Program-made: the position numbers and the translations under genes
Part shown: in pieces, positions 54,804-63,018 of the stretch
How the letters are laid out: every line of letters begins with the position of its first letter
Numbering within the stretch: position 1 is the first letter of the stretch
Notes under the pieces: model-generated
What the model was told of the DNA's origin: nothing
Database searches by the model: none
The model's input: the letters and a program-made list of their open reading frames with translations, nothing else
Assembly: GCA_024234055.1 (NCBI GenBank)
Contig: JACKOW010000015.1
Span: 1-64,000 of the forward strand
Origin: Rhodanobacteraceae bacterium
Lineage (GTDB): Bacteria > Pseudomonadota > Gammaproteobacteria > Xanthomonadales > SZUA-5
Direction of reading: 5' to 3'
DNA: 64,000 nucleotides

Positions 54804-55748
54804 ATGACGCAGAAAGCCACAGGAACGGCGGCCCAGACGAGCGCCGACCATCGTCCGGTGATGCTGGAGGCCGCGTTGCGGGCTTTGAACGTGAAACCGG
54901 CTGGCCGCTATCTGGACGCCACCTTTGGTCGCGGTGGGCACAGTCGGGCGCTGTTGGCGCGGCTAGGTCAGGAGGGACGGCTGGTGGGATTCGATCGTGA
55001 TCCGGAAGCGGTGGCAGCGGGCCTGGAACTGGCCGCAGCCGACGCCCGTTTCACCATTCAGCGCGGCAATTTCGCCGATATCGATGCCCAGCTGGGAGAA
55101 GCCAGCCTGGACGGCATCCTGTTCGATTTCGGCGTGTCCTCGCCGCAGCTGGATCAGGCCGAACGTGGCTTCAGCTTCATGCGTGACGGCCCGCTGGACA
55201 TGCGCATGGATCCGGACAGCGGCGAATCGGCAGCGCAGTGGCTGGCCCGGGTGTCCGAGGCCGAGCTGGCTGATGTGTTGAAGACCTATGGTGAGGAAAA
55301 ACACGCGCGGCGACTGGCGCGGGCCATCGTCATCCGTCGCCAGACCGAGCCATTCACGCGTACCGTGGAACTGGCCGAATTCATCGCCAGCGTGCTGCCA
55401 CGCAGCCACGAGGGCATCCACCCGGCTACCCGGGCATTCCAGGCGATCCGAATCGCTGTCAACTCTGAACTACGGGCTATTGAGCGCGGCATGGAAGCTG
55501 CGCATTTTTTGCTCGGGGCCGAGGGGCGATTGGTGGCGATCAGCTTTCATTCGCTGGAAGACCGGTTGGTCAAGCAGTTCATCGCGCAGCACTCGCGGCC
55601 GCCGCAGGGTTCGCGGCGACTGCCGCCCACCGAGGCGGCGCCGAGCACCTTGCGCGATCTGGGCAAGCAGCGCGCCGATGACGCCGAGCTGTCGATCAAT
55701 CAGCGCGCCCGCAGTGCCGTGATGCGCGTGGCCGAGCGTCTGCGATGA
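54804..55748 (+). CDS. rsmH: 16S rRNA (cytosine(1402)-N4)-methyltransferase
   Basis: Methylates C1402 of 16S rRNA. 314 aa. N-terminal HRPVMLEAALRAL, SAM-binding DATFGRGGHSRALLARLG, then GILFDFGVSSPQLDQAERGFSF and, later, AISFHSLEDRLVKQFI are diagnostic. The last four bases overlap the ftsL start (ATGA). Confidence 0.97.
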   Translation: MTQKATGTAAQTSADHRPVMLEAALRALNVKPAGRYLDATFGRGGHSRALLARLGQEGRLVGFDRDPEAVAAGLELAAADARFTIQRGNFADIDAQLGEASLDGILFDFGVSSPQLDQAERGFSFMRDGPLDMRMDPDSGESAAQWLARVSEAELADVLKTYGEEKHARRLARAIVIRRQTEPFTRTVELAEFIASVLPRSHEGIHPATRAFQAIRIAVNSELRAIERGMEAAHFLLGAEGRLVAISFHSLEDRLVKQFIAQHSRPPQGSRRLPPTEAAPSTLRDLGKQRADDAELSINQRARSAVMRVAERLR

Positions 55749-56014
55749 AGGCCTCGCGCATTCTGTTCGGACTGATGCTGGCTGCCGTGATCGGCAGCGC
55801 GATCGCGCTGGTCTACGCCCGCCACGAGAACCGCACGCTGTTCTTTGCGCTGGAGCGGCTCAATGCCGAGCGCGACGAACTGAACATCGAATGGGGTCAG
55901 TTGCAGCTGGAACAATCGACCTGGGCTGATGCCAATCGCATCGAACAGGTGGCCACGCGCGATCTGGGCATGACTTTCCCGGCGCCGCAGGACATCGTGG
56001 TGATTGCACCATGA
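55745..56014 (+). CDS. ftsL: Cell division protein FtsL
   Basis: Bitopic divisome protein that with FtsB and FtsQ activates FtsWI. 89 aa: short cytoplasmic tail, membrane segment (about residues 5-22) and a coiled-coil region ARHENRTLFFALERLNAERDELNIEWGQLQLE. Ends with the typical DLGMTFPAPQDIVVIAP. Overlaps rsmH and ftsI by 4 bp each. Confidence 0.94.
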   Translation: MKASRILFGLMLAAVIGSAIALVYARHENRTLFFALERLNAERDELNIEWGQLQLEQSTWADANRIEQVATRDLGMTFPAPQDIVVIAP

Positions 56015-57759
56015 AGCCACGTACCCGTCAGCCCAATTACCGTCTGCGTCTGCAGGTAATCGCCATGATGCTGGTGCTGGCGACCACCGGTCTGATCGGC
56101 AAGGCGTTGGCGGTGCAGGTACTGGGCAAGGATTTCTACCAGCGTCAGGGTGATGCCCGGCATTTGCGCAACGTCACCATTCCGGCCTACCGCGGCATGA
56201 TCACCGACCGCAACGGCGAGCCGCTGGCGGTGTCGACGCCGGTGGCGTCGCTGTGGGCCGAGCCGCGCGAAGTGCTGGACGAAGGGCGCCAGCGCATCCC
56301 GGAACTGGCCGAAGCGCTGGGTATTGGCGAAGAGCCGCTGATGCAGCGTCTGGTGCAGCGCCAGGACAAGGAATTCGTCTATCTGAAGCGCCACATCAGC
56401 CCGGATGAAGCGGCCGAGGTCAATGATCTCGGCATTCCCGGCGTCCATGTCCAGCGCGAGTTCCGCCGTTACTACCCGGCCGGTGAGGCGCTGGCGCACG
56501 TGATCGGCTTCACCGATATCGACGATCACGGTCAGGAAGGTCTGGAGCTGGCTTTCGAGGACTGGCTGACCGGCAAGGCCGGGTCCAAGCGGGTGCTGCA
56601 GGACCGCCGGGGTCACCGCGTCGAGGATGTCGATCTGATCCAGGCCGCGCAGCCGGGCAAGGATCTCGCGCTGAGCATCGATCGCCGCATCCAGTACCTG
56701 GCTTACCGTGAGCTCAAGGCCGCCATCGCCGAGCACGGCGCCTCCAGCGGTTCGGTGGTGGTGCTCGACGTGCCGACCGGCGAAGTGCTGGCGATGGTCA
56801 ACCAGCCCAGCTACAACCCCAATCAGCGCGATCGCCAGCGCGGTGGCACGGTGCGCAACCGCGCGGTCACCGACGTCTTCGAGCCGGGCTCGACGATCAA
56901 GGCCTTCACCGTTGCGGCGGCGCTGGAAAGCGGCAAGTTCAATGCCCACACCATCGTCGATACCTCGCCAGGTCGGATCGACATCGGCACCTACACCGTG
57001 CGCGATGTGCGCAACTTCGGCGCCATCGATGTCACCACGATCATCACCAAATCCAGCAACGTCGGTGCCATCAAGATGGCGCGCGAGCTCGACAGCGAGG
57101 CCTTCTACGATGTCCTGCGGCGCTTTGGCTTCGGTGCCATCACCGGGTCGGGCTTTCCTGGTGAATCGCCCGGCGTGCTGCCCGACTACCGGCGCTGGCG
57201 CGAGGTCGAAAAGGCCGCGCTGTCCTACGGCTACGGACTGTCGGTAACGCCGCTGCAGCTGGCATCGGCCTATGCTGCGCTGGCCAACGGCGGGCGCATG
57301 CGGGCGCCGACCTTCGTCAAGGGTGGCGCCAATCCGGAAGCGTCGGTGATCGACCCGGCGCTGGCCAATACCGTGCTCGACATGCTGGAAACGGTGACCA
57401 CACCCGCGGGTACCGCGCGCCTGGCTGCGGTCCCCTACTATCGCGTGGGCGGCAAATCCGGAACCTCGCGCAAGGCCGGCGTCGGCGGCTATCAGGACAA
57501 GCGCTACATTTCGCTGTTTGCCGGTGTTGCCCCGATTTCCGCGCCACGACTGGTCTGCGTGGTGGTGATCAATGATCCCTCCGGCGCCGCCTATTACGGC
57601 GGTCTGGTATCGGCGCCGGTCTTTGGCCGGGTGGTGGGTGGCGCGCTGCGGCTGATGGACATTCCGCCGGACAATGAGCTGTTGCTGGCGGATGCCCGTT
57701 CCCGCGCGGAAGAAGAGGAAGCGGCTGCCGAGGCCGTCGGAGAGCCGACGCCGCCATGA
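56011..57759 (+). CDS. ftsI: Peptidoglycan D,D-transpeptidase FtsI (PBP3)
   Basis: Septal transpeptidase that cross-links new peptidoglycan with FtsW. 582 aa: one membrane segment (about 20-38), pedestal domain, then penicillin-binding domain. Active-site motifs are Ser294-Thr-Ile-Lys in EPGSTIKAF, Ser348-Ser-Asn in KSSNVGAI, and Lys482-Ser-Gly-Thr. The acidic C-terminal tail is rich in Glu/Ala. Overlaps ftsL and murE by 4 bp. Confidence 0.97.
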   Translation: MKPRTRQPNYRLRLQVIAMMLVLATTGLIGKALAVQVLGKDFYQRQGDARHLRNVTIPAYRGMITDRNGEPLAVSTPVASLWAEPREVLDEGRQRIPELAEALGIGEEPLMQRLVQRQDKEFVYLKRHISPDEAAEVNDLGIPGVHVQREFRRYYPAGEALAHVIGFTDIDDHGQEGLELAFEDWLTGKAGSKRVLQDRRGHRVEDVDLIQAAQPGKDLALSIDRRIQYLAYRELKAAIAEHGASSGSVVVLDVPTGEVLAMVNQPSYNPNQRDRQRGGTVRNRAVTDVFEPGSTIKAFTVAAALESGKFNAHTIVDTSPGRIDIGTYTVRDVRNFGAIDVTTIITKSSNVGAIKMARELDSEAFYDVLRRFGFGAITGSGFPGESPGVLPDYRRWREVEKAALSYGYGLSVTPLQLASAYAALANGGRMRAPTFVKGGANPEASVIDPALANTVLDMLETVTTPAGTARLAAVPYYRVGGKSGTSRKAGVGGYQDKRYISLFAGVAPISAPRLVCVVVINDPSGAAYYGGLVSAPVFGRVVGGALRLMDIPPDNELLLADARSRAEEEEAAAEAVGEPTPP

Positions 57760-59243
57760 GCACGCTGACACTCGATCGCTGGCTGGCGGATCAGGGACTG
57801 GTAACGGAGCAGACGCTGCCGCCGGTGCCGGTGACCGGCGTGGCGCTGGACACCCGGGAGCTGCGCGCCGGCGATATATTCCTGGCTCTGCGCGGCGGCA
57901 GCGATCATGGCTTGCGCCATGCTCAGGCCGCCATCGACAAGGGCGCCGTGGCGATCGTGGCCGAGACCCCGTTGCCCGAGCCGATGACGACGACCTTCAG
58001 CGTGCCGGTGGCGGCGGTTGCCTCACTGCGAGGCCGCGTCGGCGCCCTGGCGGCTGCGGTCTATGGCACCACGAGCGCCGAACTGAGAATCGCTGGCGTC
58101 ACCGGCACCAACGGCAAGACCTCGACCGTGCAGTTCATCGCCCAGGCCGCCCAGGCGCTGGGCCACCGACCGGCGACCATGGGCACGCTCGGTGCCGGCC
58201 CGCTTGGCCGCTTGCGTCCGCAGGCGCGGACCACGCCGGATGTCTGCAGCACCCATCGTTTTCTGGCGGAGTGCCGCGACCTGGGCTGCGACTGGCTGGC
58301 GATGGAAGTGTCCTCGCACGCGCTCGATCAGGGCCGCGTCGATGGCGTCCACTTCGAGGTGGCGGTGTACACGCAGTTGAGTCGCGATCATCTCGACTAT
58401 CACGGCAGCATGCAGGCCTATTTCGAGGCCAAGGCCAAGCTGTTCCAGTGGCCCGGTCTGCGCGCCGCGGTGATCAATCTGGACTGCCCCTGGGGCCTGA
58501 AACTGTTGCCGCAACTGGCCGCGGATGTGGCTGTTCATACCTACAGCGCAGCTGGCGCCGAATCCGCATCGATCACCGCCGAGGACCTGAGTCTCGATCA
58601 TCAGGGCATGCATTTCAGCCTCCGTCTTGGTGGTCAGCAGTACCCGGTCCGTGTCGGCCTGATGGGGCGTTTCAACGTCGACAATGTGCTGGCTGCCAGC
58701 GGTGCCCTGCTGGCTGCAGGTGTCGAGCCGGCCCTGATCGCGGCTGCGCTGGCGCAATTGCAGCCGGTGCCTGGACGCATGAATCGTCTGGGCGGCGACG
58801 AGCAGCCGCTGGTTGTGGTCGATTACGCCCACACGCCCGATGCCATTGCCAAGGCCCTGTCGGCGCTGCGCGAGCATCAGCCGCGGCGGCTCGGTATCGT
58901 GTTTGGCTGTGGTGGCGAGCGCGACCGTGGCAAGCGCCCGCAGATGGCCGCCGCCGCCGAAGCCGGTGCCGATCGTGTCTACGTGACCGACGACAACCCG
59001 CGCGGCGAGGATGGCGACCGCATCCTCGACGATATCCGCGCCGGTTTCGCCCGCCCGCAGGCGGTGCTGGAACAGCGTAATCGCCGTCTGGCCATCGAAA
59101 GCGCCATCGCCGATGCCGGCGCCGGCGATATCGTGCTGATCGCCGGCAAGGGTCACGAGACCTACCAGGAAATCGGCGGACAAGTGCTGGCCTTCGATGA
59201 CCGCGCGGTCGCCGCCGAATTGTTGCGGCGGAGGGCGGCATGA
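57756..59243 (+). CDS. murE: UDP-MurNAc-L-Ala-Glu:meso-diaminopimelate ligase
   Basis: Cytoplasmic ATP-dependent ligase adding meso-DAP to the peptidoglycan stem. 495 aa, with P-loop GVTGTNGKTSTVQFIAQ and the meso-DAP-specific DNPRGED motif near the C-terminus, so the stem peptide is DAP type. Overlaps ftsI and murF by 4 bp. Confidence 0.97.
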   Translation: MSTLTLDRWLADQGLVTEQTLPPVPVTGVALDTRELRAGDIFLALRGGSDHGLRHAQAAIDKGAVAIVAETPLPEPMTTTFSVPVAAVASLRGRVGALAAAVYGTTSAELRIAGVTGTNGKTSTVQFIAQAAQALGHRPATMGTLGAGPLGRLRPQARTTPDVCSTHRFLAECRDLGCDWLAMEVSSHALDQGRVDGVHFEVAVYTQLSRDHLDYHGSMQAYFEAKAKLFQWPGLRAAVINLDCPWGLKLLPQLAADVAVHTYSAAGAESASITAEDLSLDHQGMHFSLRLGGQQYPVRVGLMGRFNVDNVLAASGALLAAGVEPALIAAALAQLQPVPGRMNRLGGDEQPLVVVDYAHTPDAIAKALSALREHQPRRLGIVFGCGGERDRGKRPQMAAAAEAGADRVYVTDDNPRGEDGDRILDDIRAGFARPQAVLEQRNRRLAIESAIADAGAGDIVLIAGKGHETYQEIGGQVLAFDDRAVAAELLRRRAA

Positions 59244-60586
59244 AGGCCCTCGCCAGCGTCATTGCCAGCTGGTGCGGCGGCCGCCTGATCGGACCCGATG
59301 TCATGGTCGAGGGCGTCAGCCAGGATTCGCGCACGCTGCCGCAGGCTGGCTTGTTCGTCGCGCTGCGCGGTGAACGCCAGGATGGCCATGACTATGTGGC
59401 AGCGGTGATCGGACTCGCCGCCGCGGCACTGGTCGAGCGCGAACAGGCCGTGGACCTGCCGCAGATCGTCGTCGACAACACCGAAACCGCGCTGCAGCGC
59501 ATCGCCAGTGCCTGGTTGACCCGAATCGGGCCAACCGTCGTGGCCCTGACCGGCAGCAATGGCAAGACCACCACCAAGACCCTGACGGCAGCCATTCTCG
59601 CGCGCGCCGGCACTACCCATGCGACTCCCGGCAACTACAACAACGAAATCGGTGTGCCGCTGACGCTGCTCGGTCTGCGTGCTGAACATCGTTACGCCGT
59701 GGTCGAGATGGGCTGCGGCAAACCCGGCGACATCGATCTGCTGGCATCAATCGCGCCACCGCATGCGGCGGTGGTGACCAATGTCGGCGCCGCCCATCTG
59801 GAGCGGCTGGGATCGCTGAGCGGCGTCGCCGAGGCCAAGGCTGGCATCTACCGCGGCCTGCGTCCCGAGGGCATTGCCATCATCAATGCCGACGACGCTT
59901 ATGCCGACTATTTCCGCGCGCAGGCTGGTGACCATCAGCGGGTCGAATTCGCCATCGATGCAGCAGCCGCCGTCCGTGCAGAGGATCTGATGATCGGCCA
60001 GGCGACGCGCTTCCGGCTGTGCACGCCAGCCGGCAGCTGCGCCATCGAGTTGCCGCTGCCGGGTCGTCACAATGTGATGAACGCGCTCGCCGCCGCGGCA
60101 CTGGCGCAGGCGGTGGGTGCCAGCCTGAGCGATATTGCCGAGGCGCTGGCCACGGTCGAAGCCGTCTCCGGGCGTCTGCGCCGGCTGCAGCTGCAGGGTG
60201 GGATGCTCTACGACGACAGCTACAACGCCAATCCCGGCTCGCTGGCGGCGGCGATCGGCACACTGGCACTGGAGCCGCCCCCGCGCTGGCTGATTCTGGG
60301 TGACATGGCCGAACTTGGTCCGGAAGCGCCACGCTGGCACGCCGAATGCGGCTTGCTGGCCCGCGACCAGGGCATCGAGCGGCTGTACACCTGCGGTCCG
60401 CTGGCCCAGGCCGCGGCGCAGGCCTACGGCCCCCAGGCAAGCCACCACAGCAGCATCGAATCCCTGATCGACACCCTGCGCGCCGACTGGCGTCCAGGCA
60501 CTACTGCCCTGGTCAAGGGCTCGCGATCGGCGCGCATGGAGCGCGTGGTCGCCGGCCTGTCCGGCAACAACGGAGGGCATCACTGA
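59240..60586 (+). CDS. murF: UDP-MurNAc-tripeptide:D-Ala-D-Ala ligase
   Basis: Adds D-Ala-D-Ala to complete the UDP-MurNAc-pentapeptide. 448 aa with P-loop VVALTGSNGKTTTKTLTAAIL, NYNNEIGVPLTLL and DDSYNANPGSLAAAI, all canonical. Stop overlaps the mraY start by one base (TGATG). Confidence 0.97.
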   Translation: MKALASVIASWCGGRLIGPDVMVEGVSQDSRTLPQAGLFVALRGERQDGHDYVAAVIGLAAAALVEREQAVDLPQIVVDNTETALQRIASAWLTRIGPTVVALTGSNGKTTTKTLTAAILARAGTTHATPGNYNNEIGVPLTLLGLRAEHRYAVVEMGCGKPGDIDLLASIAPPHAAVVTNVGAAHLERLGSLSGVAEAKAGIYRGLRPEGIAIINADDAYADYFRAQAGDHQRVEFAIDAAAAVRAEDLMIGQATRFRLCTPAGSCAIELPLPGRHNVMNALAAAALAQAVGASLSDIAEALATVEAVSGRLRRLQLQGGMLYDDSYNANPGSLAAAIGTLALEPPPRWLILGDMAELGPEAPRWHAECGLLARDQGIERLYTCGPLAQAAAQAYGPQASHHSSIESLIDTLRADWRPGTTALVKGSRSARMERVVAGLSGNNGGHH

Positions 60587-61668
60587 TGCTGCTGGCCCTG
60601 GCCGAATGGCTGCAGAACTATTTCCGTGCCTTCAACGTGTTCAGCTACATCACGTTGCGCACCATCCTCTCGGCACTGACGGCGCTGACGCTGTCGCTGT
60701 GGCTGGGCCCACGCCTGATCCGTTCGCTGACCGCCAAGCAGATCGGCCAGACCATCCGCAAGGATGGACCGCAGTCGCATCTGTCCAAGGCCGGCACGCC
60801 GACCATGGGCGGGCTGTTGATCCTGATGGCGGTGGCGTCGTCGAGCCTGCTCTGGGCCGACTGGCACAACCGCTATGTGTGGGTGGTGCTGGGCGTGCTG
60901 CTGGCCTTCGGCTTCATTGGCTGGATCGACGATTACCGCAAGCTGGTGCTGAAGGACAGTCGCGGCCTGCCGGCGCGCTGGAAGTACCTGCTGCAATCGC
61001 TGTTCGGTACGGTTGCCGCGATCGTGCTCTATGTCACGGCCGATACTCCGGCGGCCACGGCGCTCTACGTGCCCTTCTTCAAGACCGTGGCCATCCCCAT
61101 GGGCGCGGCCTTCATGATCGTGGCCTATTTCTGGATTGTCGGCTTCTCCAATGCCGTCAATCTGACGGACGGTCTGGACGGTCTGGCGATCATGCCGACG
61201 GTGCTGGTGGCCGGCGCCCTCGGCATCTTCGCCTATGCCTCCGGGCATGCCGAATTCGCCAAGTATCTCGGCATGCCGCGCATTCCCGGTGCCGGTGAGC
61301 TGGCAATCGTCTGTGCCGCCCTGGCCGGCGCCGGCCTCGGCTTCCTCTGGTTCAACACCTATCCGGCCCAGGTGTTCATGGGCGATATCGGCGCACTGGC
61401 CGTCGGCGCCGCGCTCGGCACCATTGCCGTGATCGTCCGCCAGGAACTGGTGCTGGTGATCATGGGCGGCATCTTCGTGCTGGAGACGCTGTCGGTGATC
61501 CTGCAGGTGGCTTCCTTCAAGCTCACCGGCAAGCGCATCTTCCGGATGGCGCCGCTGCACCATCATTTCGAGCTCAAGGGCTGGCCCGAGCCACGGGTGA
61601 TCGTGCGCTTCTGGATCATCAGCGTGGTGCTGGTGCTGGTGGGTCTGGCGACCCTGAAGGTGCGATAG
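60586..61668 (+). CDS. mraY: Phospho-N-acetylmuramoyl-pentapeptide transferase
   Basis: Integral membrane enzyme making lipid I from UDP-MurNAc-pentapeptide and undecaprenyl phosphate. 360 aa, ten membrane segments. Catalytic Asp pair in GWIDDYRKLVLKDSRGL and NLTDGLDGLAI, plus the MAPLHHHFELKGWPEPRV signature. I used ATG 60586, not the far-upstream in-frame ORF start inside murF. The next cell-wall gene in order, murD, is absent. Confidence 0.97.
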   Translation: MLLALAEWLQNYFRAFNVFSYITLRTILSALTALTLSLWLGPRLIRSLTAKQIGQTIRKDGPQSHLSKAGTPTMGGLLILMAVASSSLLWADWHNRYVWVVLGVLLAFGFIGWIDDYRKLVLKDSRGLPARWKYLLQSLFGTVAAIVLYVTADTPAATALYVPFFKTVAIPMGAAFMIVAYFWIVGFSNAVNLTDGLDGLAIMPTVLVAGALGIFAYASGHAEFAKYLGMPRIPGAGELAIVCAALAGAGLGFLWFNTYPAQVFMGDIGALAVGAALGTIAVIVRQELVLVIMGGIFVLETLSVILQVASFKLTGKRIFRMAPLHHHFELKGWPEPRVIVRFWIISVVLVLVGLATLKVR

Positions 61669-61683
61669 TGACCACCGGCATGA

Positions 61684-61810
61684 CTTCGTCGAAGCGATTT
61701 CAGATGCGTTTCGTCACGAGACGAGGCGAGAGGAGGAGTCATGGCACCGCCATGGCGACGACGAACAACGACGTATTCGTGTCGAAAGGCGCGGAAATCG
61801 TTCGACGAAG
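61684..61810. repeat. 127-bp long imperfect palindrome in the mraY-ftsW gap
   Basis: Outer arms CTTCGTCGAAGCGATTTC (61684-61701) and GAAATCGTTCGACGAAG (61794-61810) are inverse complements with one bulged base. Inner segments TTTCGTCACGA and TCGTGTCGAAA also pair with one mismatch. A CATGGC/GCCATG hairpin lies near the centre (about 61740-61754). It occupies nearly all of the 162-bp gap where other Gammaproteobacteria carry murD. A MITE-like origin or an RNA hairpin in the operon transcript are both possible. Confidence 0.72.
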
Positions 61811-61830
61811 CCTTGGTGGGGGTCACTGAC

Positions 61831-63018
61831 ATGGCTGCCGTCCTCCAGGCCCGCAAGCTGCCGCCCGCGCCGACCGTGGCCATCGACCCGTGGATCGCCA
61901 TCAGCGCCATCGCGCTGGCATCGCTGGGTGTGGTCATGGTGGCCTCCAGCTCGATTGCCGTGGGCGAGGAGCTGCATGTCGGGCCGTTCTACTTCCTGAC
62001 CCGCCACGCCCTGTTCCTGGCATTGGGCACGGCTCTGGGGGCACTGGTCTATCGCACCGATCTGGAGTGGCTGAAGCGCTACTCGCAGATCATGATTCTT
62101 GGCGCCTTCGTGTTGCTGGTGATGGTGTTCGTGCCCGGTCTCGGCGTCACGGTCAAGGGCGCGCGGCGCTGGATCTGGTTGGGGGTCTCGAATTTCCAGG
62201 CCGTGGAAGCGGTCAAGCTGTTCCTGATCATCTATCTGGCCGGCTATTTCGTGCGCCATCAGGAGACCCTGCAACACAGCCTGATGGGCGTGATCAAGCC
62301 GCTGGTGGTGGCAGGGGCCCTGATCGGCCTGCTGCTGGTGCAACCCGACTTCGGTGGCGCCTTGCTGTTGATGGCTCTGGCCGGGAGCATGGTCTGGCTG
62401 GCCGGCGGCTCGGCGCGGCATCTGCTCGGCATCGCCGCGGTCGCCGTGCCGGTGATGGTCTTCGCCGCCATGGCAGAACCCTATCGTTTGCGGCGGCTGT
62501 TCTCGTTCATGGATCCCTGGGCTGATCCCTTCGACGGCGGCTTCCAGCTGACCCAGGCCCTGATCGCCGTCGGCCGCGGTGAATGGTTTGGCGTGGGCCT
62601 GGGCGAAAGCGTGCAGAAGCTCTTCTATCTGCCCGAGGCCCACACCGATTTCATTCTGGCCGTCATCGCCGAGGAATTGGGATTCGTCGGCGTGCTCACC
62701 ATCATCGGCCTGTTCGCGACCTTCACCGGGCGAGCCTTCCGCCTGGGTATTGAAGGCCTGCGTCAAGGTCGGGCCTTCGAGGCCTATCTGGCCTACGGCA
62801 TCGCCCTGTGGTTCTCGATGCAGGCCGCCATCAGCATCGGCGTGAATATCGGCGCGCTGCCGACCAAGGGCCTGACCTTGCCGCTGATCAGCTCGGGTGG
62901 TTCCAGCGTGATCATGAGCTGCGTCGCCGTCGGCCTGCTGCTCAAGGTCAGCGCCTCCCTGCGCGAGCCGCGCAGCGTAGGGCCCTTCGAGGGCGTGGGC
63001 ACTGGAGGCAAGCGATGA
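61831..63018 (+). CDS. ftsW: Peptidoglycan glycosyltransferase FtsW
   Basis: SEDS-family polymerase that works with FtsI at the septum. 395 aa, about ten membrane segments; KGARRWIWLGVSNFQAVEAVKLF, QPDFGGALLLMAL and LPLISSGGSSVIMSC are diagnostic. ATG 61831 has GGGGGT upstream. An in-frame ATG at 61741 would start inside the palindrome and lacks family similarity. Overlaps murG by 4 bp. Confidence 0.96.
   Translation: MAAVLQARKLPPAPTVAIDPWIAISAIALASLGVVMVASSSIAVGEELHVGPFYFLTRHALFLALGTALGALVYRTDLEWLKRYSQIMILGAFVLLVMVFVPGLGVTVKGARRWIWLGVSNFQAVEAVKLFLIIYLAGYFVRHQETLQHSLMGVIKPLVVAGALIGLLLVQPDFGGALLLMALAGSMVWLAGGSARHLLGIAAVAVPVMVFAAMAEPYRLRRLFSFMDPWADPFDGGFQLTQALIAVGRGEWFGVGLGESVQKLFYLPEAHTDFILAVIAEELGFVGVLTIIGLFATFTGRAFRLGIEGLRQGRAFEAYLAYGIALWFSMQAAISIGVNIGALPTKGLTLPLISSGGSSVIMSCVAVGLLLKVSASLREPRSVGPFEGVGTGGKR

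Noticed and set aside
61741..61830. Earlier ATG for ftsW at 61741
   Set aside because: The added residues come from the palindrome and do not resemble FtsW; ATG 61831 has a better upstream GGGGGT.
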